Shown here: positions 57,270 through 64,000 of the stretch, piece by piece
Numbering within the stretch: the first letter of the stretch is position 1
Layout of the letters: every line of letters begins with the position of its first letter
Assembly: GCA_025736915.1 (NCBI GenBank)
Contig: CP107049.1
Coordinates: forward strand, 2,976,001 to 3,040,000
Direction: 5' to 3'
Source of the DNA: Acinetobacter nosocomialis
Lineage (GTDB): Bacteria; Pseudomonadota; Gammaproteobacteria; Pseudomonadales; Moraxellaceae
Length of the DNA stretch: 64,000 nucleotides
The notes under the pieces: model-generated
Seen by the model: only the letters and a program-made list of their open reading frames with translations
Told to the model about the DNA's origin: nothing
The model's database searches: none
Position numbers and translations under genes: made by a program

Positions 57270-58583
57270 ATGTTAGAGTACGTCAGCGGATTGTGGCAGA
57301 CCTTTTTACACAGACCTGATTTTTGGGCCGTTTTAAGTATCATTCCGGTCACTGCCTTTGTCACATGGGCACATGTGTGGATGGCTTTAAAAATGGTGTT
57401 TTACCCAATTAAATTTTGGGGATTTCACTTAGGTCCTTTGCCAGTCGGCTGGCAAGGTATTGTGCCACGTAAAGCAGGGCGTATCTCAGGAATTATTACC
57501 GATAATACTCTATCCAAGTTAGGTTCTTTGCGTGAGTTTTTAGAGGCAATGGACCCTGAAGACATGGCACGTATTATTGGCGAACAAGTCGGATTTGAAC
57601 TTGAGCATTTGATTGATGAAGTGATGATCGATCGTAATGCAGTGCTTTGGGAAAATTTACCTTATTCGATTAAGCGCCGTATTTATGCTCAAGCGCATAA
57701 GCAGTTACCCGGTGTGCTAAGAGAATTAGTGACTGAACTGACCATGAATGTCGAGTCACTGGTTGATATGCGTGAAATGGTGGTGAGCCAAATGGAAGGT
57801 GACCGCCGTTTAATGGTACGTATGTTTTTAAAAGTTGGGCAAAAAGAAATCAACTTTATTTGGCATATTAGTGCTTTAATCGGGATGTTCTTCGGTATTT
57901 TTCAGATGGTTGTCTGGTTCGTTGTGCCGTGGCATTGGACTGTACCGTTTTGGGCATCTATTTGGGGCTTTTTAACCAACTGGATTGCAATCTGGATGGT
58001 ATTTAACCCAATCGAGCCGCATTACATTCGTTATCCGCAAATTTTTAGATTAACAAAAGATCGTAAGTTCCCTTGGATTGTGCCTGTTTTACGGATTGGT
58101 ACCTATAATTTCCAAGGTGCTTTCATGAAACGTCAAGAAGAAGTCTCTGAAGTCTTCTCTAGTGTAGTGACAGAAGATCTGATTACGTTAAAATCGATTA
58201 TGACAGAAATGATGTATGGTCCACGCAAGGACAAAACACGTCGTATTGTTAAACGTCATATTAACGAAATCATGGAAACTCCACTTGTTCGAACATCTTT
58301 ACAGCTTTCTTTGGGTCCAAGAGAGTACGCAAGATTAAAGACGGACTTGATTGATCGTTCAATTGAAATTACGATGGGACCCGTATGTGACCCTGCACTG
58401 AATGCAAGCCGGGCACAGAAGATTTTTCAAATGTTTAAAGAGCGTATTCGTGAACTAACACCAAAAGAGTTTCAGAATTTGTTACGTCCAGCATTCCAAG
58501 AGGACGAGTGGATTCTTATTGTACTAGGTGGGGTAACCGGATTTATTGCTGGTACAATACATTTGTTTGTGGCTTTCTTATAA
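57270..58583 (+). CDS. DUF445-family membrane protein
   Basis: 437 residues with an N-terminal helix (AVLSIIPVTAFVTWAHVWMALKM), two further helices near 200-245 (IWHISALIGMFFGIFQMVVW, WASIWGFLTNWIAIWMVF), and one at the very C-terminus. FLTNWIAIWMVFNPIEP is the DUF445 hallmark. The function is unknown. It is 61 bp after the previous gene and 87 bp before adk. Confidence 0.82.
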   Translation: MLEYVSGLWQTFLHRPDFWAVLSIIPVTAFVTWAHVWMALKMVFYPIKFWGFHLGPLPVGWQGIVPRKAGRISGIITDNTLSKLGSLREFLEAMDPEDMARIIGEQVGFELEHLIDEVMIDRNAVLWENLPYSIKRRIYAQAHKQLPGVLRELVTELTMNVESLVDMREMVVSQMEGDRRLMVRMFLKVGQKEINFIWHISALIGMFFGIFQMVVWFVVPWHWTVPFWASIWGFLTNWIAIWMVFNPIEPHYIRYPQIFRLTKDRKFPWIVPVLRIGTYNFQGAFMKRQEEVSEVFSSVVTEDLITLKSIMTEMMYGPRKDKTRRIVKRHINEIMETPLVRTSLQLSLGPREYARLKTDLIDRSIEITMGPVCDPALNASRAQKIFQMFKERIRELTPKEFQNLLRPAFQEDEWILIVLGGVTGFIAGTIHLFVAFL

Positions 58584-58589
58584 TTCGAA

Positions 58590-58635
58590 GTCGGGCAGGA
58601 TCTATTGAAGATCAACGAAATTAAATCTGCCGGAC
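58590..58635 (+). promoter_or_regulatory. Structured leader upstream of adk
   Basis: GTCGGGCAG (58590-58598) pairs with CTGCCGGAC (58627-58635) with one mismatch, enclosing a second hairpin, GATCT-attga-AGATC (58599-58613). It lies 35-80 bases before the adk start. It may be a terminator-free leader structure or an RNA processing signal. Confidence 0.4.
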
Positions 58636-58654
58636 CTCACATTCATTGTTTTAA

Positions 58655-59323
<669 letters not shown>

Positions 59324-59341
59324 TTTAATATTATTTGTGAT

Positions 59342-59369
59342 AAAGAGCCCTCTTTGTGAGGGCTCTTTT
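59342..59369 (+). terminator. Terminator after adk
   Basis: AAAGAGCCCTC pairs with GAGGGCTCTTT around a 5-nt loop, with a T-rich tail. Confidence 0.92.
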
Positions 59370-59394
59370 CTTTCATTAAGTGCGGGAGAACGAT

Positions 59395-59574
59395 ATGAAA
59401 ATCATTTTGATTTTAGTGGTATTGCTGAGTCTGGCACTATTGTTATTTTTACTATATCAAAGTCAAAAAATGCTGCGTCATGTGCAGAAACAACAGGCTT
59501 TGGAAAATAAAAAGAATGGACGAGAACGTCAACTACATCCGAAATTACAGCAGATTAAGAAACCTCAGGATTAA
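59395..59574 (+). CDS. Small single-pass membrane protein, 59 residues
   Basis: One hydrophobic helix (KIILILVVLLSLALLLFLLY, residues about 2-21) followed by a basic, Gln/Lys-rich cytoplasmic tail. Unknown function. A GGGAGA ribosome site sits before the ATG at 59395. Its stop codon TAA overlaps the nth stop on the other strand in TTAA. Confidence 0.8.
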   Translation: MKIILILVVLLSLALLLFLLYQSQKMLRHVQKQQALENKKNGRERQLHPKLQQIKKPQD

Positions 59575-59586
59575 CTGAGGTTTTTT
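59559..59586. terminator. Bidirectional terminator holding both stop codons in its loop
   Basis: AACCTCAG (59561-59568) pairs with CTGAGGTT (59575-59582). The 6-nt loop GATTAA contains the overlapping stops of the small membrane gene and nth (TTAA at 59571-59574). Confidence 0.9.
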
Positions 59587-60257
59587 GTTGGAATCGTTTT
59601 TATTGCGCCAAATTCAAAGCGGTCTGGCCAGTTACATACATCGGAAACGACACACTCTGAACATTTTGGTTTACGTGCGATACAGCAGTAACGGCCATGT
59701 AATATCAACCAATGGTGTGCATCTATAATAAATTCTTTCGGAATTACCTTAACTAGGCGATGTTCAACTTCGAGAACATTTTTGCCTACTGCTAAGCCGG
59801 TTCGATTTCCCACACGAAAAATATGTGTGTCGACAGCCATAGTCGGTTGTCCGAATGCTGTATTTAAAACCACATTAGCTGTTTTACGTCCTACGCCTGG
59901 TAGAGCTTCCAAGTCTTTTCTGTTGCTTGGAACCTCACCGTTAAATTGTTCCATTAAAATTTTACAGGTCTTAATGACATTTTCAGCTTTCGCGTTATAA
60001 AGGCCGATGGTCTTTATATATTCTTTTAAGCCGTCTACACCTAAGTTATAGATTTTTTCAGCAGTATTGGCGACAGGATAAAGCTTATCTGTTGCTTTGT
60101 TTACGCTAACATCGGTCGCTTGTGCCGATAACATGACGGCAATTAATAATTCAAAAGGTGATGAATATTTTAATTCGGTTTCTGGAGAAGGTCTTTGTTC
60201 ACGAAGGCGTTCAAAGAAAATTTGAATCTGCTTTTTCGTCATGTTTTTGACGGCCAT
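59571..60257 (-). CDS. nth: Endonuclease III
   Basis: Base-excision repair glycosylase/AP lyase for oxidised pyrimidines. Helix-hairpin-helix GVGRKTANVVLNTAFG and catalytic aspartate in MAVDTHIFRV. The [4Fe-4S] cluster cysteines are in CCIARKPKCSECVVSDVC. The ATG at 60257 directly follows the TGA of rnfB (TGAATG), with AGGAGG inside rnfB as its ribosome site, so the pair is tightly coupled. Confidence 0.97.
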   Translation of the reverse strand: MAVKNMTKKQIQIFFERLREQRPSPETELKYSSPFELLIAVMLSAQATDVSVNKATDKLYPVANTAEKIYNLGVDGLKEYIKTIGLYNAKAENVIKTCKILMEQFNGEVPSNRKDLEALPGVGRKTANVVLNTAFGQPTMAVDTHIFRVGNRTGLAVGKNVLEVEHRLVKVIPKEFIIDAHHWLILHGRYCCIARKPKCSECVVSDVCNWPDRFEFGAIKTIPTKNLS

Positions 60258-61049
60258 TCAGACCTCCTGTAATTGAATGAGTTGCTGTTGTAGTTCATCA
60301 AGTTGAAGACGTTTTTTCGCATCTTCTCGAACACTGAGCTGCTTTTCCAACTTTTTAATTTGTGTGCGAATTTTAGCTAATTCAATCGTAGTTTTCGCAT
60401 CATTTACAATTGCTTCTTTTGGCTTCTCAATGAGCTGAATTGAAGGCAAATCGTCAAGTGCTTGAGAGAACTGTGCAAAAAGTTGGGTATCAATTTCAGC
60501 ACGTACTACAGGTCCTTTACGATGTATACGACGTTTCTCTTCACGTTGAATATGCGCGTAGTAACGTTGTCTTAAATCATCTTGCTCTGCAATGCGCTGT
60601 TGTTCGTTCGGTAAAGCTTGAGTGTCTTCGACCAGATCAATACAGTCAACTGGGCAGGGTGGAATACATAACTCACAACCTGTACATAGATCAGTCAAAA
60701 TCGTATGCATAAGCTTACCACTACCAATAATGGCATCTACAGGGCAGGCATTAATACATTTTGTACATCCGATACATTCGTCTTCGCGAATAATCGCTTT
60801 CATGCGTTGCGGGCGTCCATCTGCTTGTATGGGCCAAACACTTGTTTCAGCAGGTAACGACGAGCGGTTTAATAATTTTGCGAGCGCATCGGCCACTGGC
60901 TGTCCACCAGGAATACATTTATTTGCTTCTTCACCTTCAGCAATGGACTTTGCGTAAGGTAGACAGCCGTCACGGTGTCCACACAAACCACATTGTGTTT
61001 GTGGTAATAACGCATCAATCTCGCGTATGAGAGAAATAGATGGATTCAT
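60258..61049 (-). CDS. rnfB: RnfB/RsxB-like ferredoxin-type protein without membrane anchor
   Basis: Four-cysteine N-terminal domain ([10 protein letters not shown] and KCIPGG), then two 4Fe-4S clusters, [12 protein letters not shown] and [12 protein letters not shown] (about residues 93-130), and a C-terminal Lys/Gln/Leu-rich coiled coil (about 210-263). The N-terminal hydrophobic helix of RnfB is missing, so it is likely soluble. No rnfA, C, D, G or E is near. Electron partner unknown. Neighbour to nth as in E. coli, where rsx genes precede nth. Confidence 0.88.
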   Translation of the reverse strand: MNPSISLIREIDALLPQTQCGLCGHRDGCLPYAKSIAEGEEANKCIPGGQPVADALAKLLNRSSLPAETSVWPIQADGRPQRMKAIIREDECIGCTKCINACPVDAIIGSGKLMHTILTDLCTGCELCIPPCPVDCIDLVEDTQALPNEQQRIAEQDDLRQRYYAHIQREEKRRIHRKGPVVRAEIDTQLFAQFSQALDDLPSIQLIEKPKEAIVNDAKTTIELAKIRTQIKKLEKQLSVREDAKKRLQLDELQQQLIQLQEV

Positions 61050-61380
61050 AGAGGAAAATAGCTTGCTTAAAACGATGCGATAATGAAGAAAAACCTAAGT
61101 AAGGTCAATGGATTTTAACGAATTTATTGGCTTTTTGATTGACCTAAAATGTAGCTAATGTTGCACAATAATAGATCAATAAAAGTGAAAATATAAATGA
61201 CTATTTCTGATTTTTAGGAAGTTTTTCTAAAATTAAGTTTATGATAATTAAGTAAAATAAAATAATTTAAAATAACTATTGTTAAAATTGATGGAAAGGG
61301 ATTTAATATTTTGCTGCTAAATGATGCATTTTAAAATGTATTGCACCAATTTAATTCATTACTATGCTGAGGACCGTGCA
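61050..61380. promoter_or_regulatory. 331-bp divergent region between rnfB and gdhA
   Basis: Very AT-rich with no convincing gene or operator. The frame upstream of gdhA is open from ATG 61321, but I regard it as leader. Confidence 0.45.
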
Positions 61381-62724
61381 TTGAAATATAACAATCTGAA
61401 TGAATTCCTGAATTACGTGCAAGCGCGTGATCCGCATCAACCTGAGTTTTTACAAGCTGTCGAAGAAGTCATGACAAGCTTGTGGCCATTTATTGAAAAA
61501 AATCCGGAATATGCAGAGCAGGGATTGTTAGAACGCCTAGTTGAACCAGAGCGTGTGATTCAATTTCGTGTTTCATGGATGGACGATCAAGGCCAGACTC
61601 AAGTTAACCGCGCTTTTCGCGTTCAATACAATTCAGCAATTGGTCCATTTAAAGGTGGAATGCGTTTCCATCCATCGGTCAACTTATCTATTTTAAAATT
61701 TTTAGGGTTTGAGCAAACTTTTAAAAACTCACTGACGACTTTGCCAATGGGTGGTGGAAAAGGTGGTTCAGATTTTAACCCTAAAGGTAAATCTGATGCT
61801 GAAATTATGCGATTCTGTCAGGCACTCATGATTGAGCTTTACCGTCATTTAGGTCCAAATACCGACATCCCAGCTGGAGATATTGGTGTGGGTGCGCGTG
61901 AAGTGGGGTATATGGCTGGCATGATGAAAAAACTCAGTAATGACACGGCATGCGTGTTTACTGGTAAAGGAATTTCATTTGGTGGTAGCTTAATGCGTCC
62001 GGAAGCTACAGGCTATGGTACGGTTTATTTTGCAGAAGAAATGCTAAAAACACGTGGGCTATCTTTTGCTGGTAAAACTGTTTCAGTATCTGGTTCTGGT
62101 AACGTTGCCCAATATGCGGCAGAGAAGGCAATGTTCTTAGGTGCGAAAGTGGTTACTTTATCGGACTCTAATGGCACAGTTTATTTAAAAAATGGCTTTA
62201 CAGATGAGTTGCTAGCTGAAGTTATGGAACTCAAAAACGTTAAACGTGGCCGTATTTCGGAATTTGCTTCTAAGCATGGTTTTGAATATTTCGAAGGTAA
62301 AACACCTTGGCATATTCCTGTAGATATTGCTTTACCATGTGCAACACAAAATGAACTAACTGGTGAAGATGCTAAAACACTGATCGTCAATGGTGTCATT
62401 TGTGTAGCTGAAGGCGCTAACATGCCATCTACACTTGAAGCTGTTGAACATTTTATTGAAGCTAAGATTTTATATGCACCAGGTAAAGCATCTAATGCGG
62501 GTGGGGTAGCAACTTCTGGTTTAGAAATGTCTCAAAATGCAATACGTTTGGGCTGGACACATGCTGAGGTCGATGAACGTTTACATGCAATCATGAAAGA
62601 CATCCATGCCAATTGTGTTAGATACGGTACTAAAGAAGACGGTACTGTGAACTATGTAGATGGTGCCAATATTGCGGGCTTTGTAAAAGTTGCTGATGCG
62701 ATGCTTGCACAAGGTATTTATTAA
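61381..62724 (+). CDS. gdhA: NADP-specific glutamate dehydrogenase (TTG start)
   Basis: Makes glutamate from 2-oxoglutarate and ammonia. RDPHQPEFLQAVEEVM near the start, active-site lysine region KGGMRFHPSVN and PMGGGKGGSDFNPKGKSD, the NADP fold SVSGSGNVAQYAAEKA, and NAGGVATSGLEMSQN. The ATG at 61321 gives 467 residues with 20 unusual ones. TGAGGA lies about 8 bases before the TTG at 61381, and that start gives 447 residues, as in E. coli. TTG may limit translation. Ammonia from urease is a natural feed. Confidence 0.92.
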   Translation: MKYNNLNEFLNYVQARDPHQPEFLQAVEEVMTSLWPFIEKNPEYAEQGLLERLVEPERVIQFRVSWMDDQGQTQVNRAFRVQYNSAIGPFKGGMRFHPSVNLSILKFLGFEQTFKNSLTTLPMGGGKGGSDFNPKGKSDAEIMRFCQALMIELYRHLGPNTDIPAGDIGVGAREVGYMAGMMKKLSNDTACVFTGKGISFGGSLMRPEATGYGTVYFAEEMLKTRGLSFAGKTVSVSGSGNVAQYAAEKAMFLGAKVVTLSDSNGTVYLKNGFTDELLAEVMELKNVKRGRISEFASKHGFEYFEGKTPWHIPVDIALPCATQNELTGEDAKTLIVNGVICVAEGANMPSTLEAVEHFIEAKILYAPGKASNAGGVATSGLEMSQNAIRLGWTHAEVDERLHAIMKDIHANCVRYGTKEDGTVNYVDGANIAGFVKVADAMLAQGIY

Positions 62725-62734
62725 TTGTAGAAAT

Positions 62735-62767
62735 AAAAAATCCGATGCAAAAGCATCGGATTTTTTT
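62735..62767. terminator. Terminator between gdhA and the META-domain gene
   Basis: AAAAAATCCGATGC pairs with GCATCGGATTTTTT around a 4-nt loop; bidirectional between convergent genes. Confidence 0.93.
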
Positions 62768-62777
62768 AGTCTAAAAA

Positions 62778-63887
62778 TTATTTTTTAGGCTTTTTAACCA
62801 TTTCTTGCTCTACAACCATATCTAACACATCTGCTTGGCTAGATTGATCTGCTGCTGGGTTTTTCACTTCAAAGCGTTTTACACGTAAGATTACGCGTTG
62901 GTTTGGATTGTGTTCAAAACCTTCGATTTGACCATAATATAATGACCAGTTTTTGTCGGCATAAGTTTTTACGCCTTTGTCATCATATTTAACTTCACGA
63001 ACTTGCAAGCAAGTTTGTGGAGCAACACCCGTACAAGATTTAGTTTCTGGTGCTACTTCAAGGAAAACAGTTTTACCTTCAGACTGGTATTTTGCTTCAG
63101 GTGTCATTTTACCTGTGAAAGTATATTTCTGACCTTGAGCATCAACAATTGTCAATGTTGGTTGATCAGCATTTGTTGTATTAAGTTCGAATGGAATCGC
63201 ACGTTTTTGGAACAGGCTGCTAGAGAATTGTTCCTGTTTCATTAAAGCAGGTTCACAAGCCATCATTGTTGACATGACATCAGCAGTTACGATGGTATTG
63301 TTTTCAACTTTCCAAGTAGTACCTTGGCGGTTACAACCTGTTGCGATAGATAAACGGTCGTTTGTGAAGTTAAGAACGATCGGCTTTTTAGTATTTTCAG
63401 GTTGGTATGACCATGAGTAATCAGTTAAAGCTTGAGTATTAGTTGCTTTTATACCTTGGAAAATATGCTTTTGACCTGCTTTATCTGTCACGCTTAAGAT
63501 TACCTGACCATTGCTATTACTAATTTCGATTGGCAATTTTGCTTCACTAAAGATGCTATTAGACAATTGTTCTTGTTTCATTAAATCGTCTTGGCAAGCC
63601 ATCATTGTTGATGCAAGAGGAGAGGTTACAAGTTGGTTGCCTTCAACTTTCCAAGTACCACCTTGACCATTACAACCTGTGTTAATTGCTAATTTACCAT
63701 CTGCATTAAAGTTAAGAACAAGTGGCTTAGAGGCTTTTACATTTTGATAAGTCCAAGCATATTCACTTAAAGTTGCTGCAAGATTTTGTTGTTGCTCAGA
63801 TACAATTGGAGCTTGAGTGTTTGAAACTGTTTGACACGCCATCAAAGAAAAAGGTAACAACGCAAGAATTAAATATTTAATTTTCAT
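62778..63887 (-). CDS. Lipoprotein with two META domains and a DUF4377 domain
   Basis: Lipobox LMAC after MKIKYLILALLPFS. Two similar META/HslJ-like domains follow (about residues 35-150 and 150-260), each with NTGCNGQGGTWKVE or ATGCNRQGTTWKVE and a C-terminal MMAC-x(5)-KQEQ. A DUF4377-like domain (about 265-350, with CTGVAPQTCLQVRE) ends it. HslJ-type proteins are linked to stress or heat; the role here is unknown. The duplication is visible in the sequence itself. Confidence 0.88.
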   Translation of the reverse strand: MKIKYLILALLPFSLMACQTVSNTQAPIVSEQQQNLAATLSEYAWTYQNVKASKPLVLNFNADGKLAINTGCNGQGGTWKVEGNQLVTSPLASTMMACQDDLMKQEQLSNSIFSEAKLPIEISNSNGQVILSVTDKAGQKHIFQGIKATNTQALTDYSWSYQPENTKKPIVLNFTNDRLSIATGCNRQGTTWKVENNTIVTADVMSTMMACEPALMKQEQFSSSLFQKRAIPFELNTTNADQPTLTIVDAQGQKYTFTGKMTPEAKYQSEGKTVFLEVAPETKSCTGVAPQTCLQVREVKYDDKGVKTYADKNWSLYYGQIEGFEHNPNQRVILRVKRFEVKNPAADQSSQADVLDMVVEQEMVKKPKK

Positions 63888-64000
63888 TTAAAAAAACTTC
63901 AAGTAAAAAAACAACAGCACTAAGCTTAAAACATTCTTAAAAAAAGAAAATGTAAACATATGATTGTTTCGGTTTTCAAAATGTATAAGTTTGTAAATTA
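63888..64000. other. Upstream edge of the META-domain gene
   Basis: About 110 AT-rich bases, presumably promoter sequence of the minus-strand gene; nothing else is visible before the window ends. Confidence 0.4.

Overview
The window is AT-rich Gammaproteobacterial chromosome. Gene content and order point to Acinetobacter, probably the A. baumannii/calcoaceticus group: a rubA-rubB-estB-oxyR alkane/redox cluster of the kind described in Acinetobacter ADP1, a ureDABCEFG-ureJ urease operon, NADP-type gdhA, the divergent tesA / ybbA-ybbP pair, and a Wzi-family outer-membrane protein. The species call is inference. I see no insertion sequence, prophage, CRISPR array, rRNA or tRNA. Most of the window is ordinary core genome in short, well-terminated operons.

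Left part (1-12.8 kb): the 5' two-thirds or more of metH runs off the left edge. A phosphate transporter with a convincing Pho box follows, then D-serine dehydratase, a large unrecognised protein, a tiny lipoprotein, and a sulfatase with its formylglycine-generating enzyme (both predicted lipoproteins, ATGA-coupled), then a rhomboid protease. A 97-nt cloverleaf-like inverted repeat (8904-9000) sits in the 540-bp gap before the small lipoprotein.

Middle (13-32 kb): nfuA, a Fur-box-preceded TonB receptor, a secreted lipase-like hydrolase and its partner, beta-carbonic anhydrase, tesA/ybbA/ybbP, a second rhomboid, mtgA, ppk1, a SPOR-like exported protein, and the rub-est-oxyR cluster with a terminator-like hairpin between rubA and rubB. 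A small SRPBCC gene just upstream lies between two 16-bp direct repeats.

32-47 kb: lysS, a Wzi-family protein, sulfate activation (cysD-cysN) preceded by an SD-equipped 32-codon ORF whose stop overlaps the cysD start, a DUF2239 protein, a CitMHS carrier, a CorC/HlyC-type protein, a LysR regulator divergent from isocitrate lyase aceA, and two small lipoproteins.

47-64 kb: the urease operon with a UreJ/HupE nickel permease, rsmD and mrdA (PBP2) overlapping at TAATG, outer-membrane-like orphans, a DUF445 protein, adk with a structured leader, a small membrane protein convergent with nth, a soluble RnfB-like ferredoxin protein coupled to nth, gdhA with a TTG start, and a META/DUF4377 lipoprotein.

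I do not see a large undescribed system. The best novel leads are the cysDN leader ORF, the cloverleaf element, the SRPBCC gene between direct repeats, the rubA/rubB intercistronic terminator, and an orphan plus-strand terminator near 47.0 kb.
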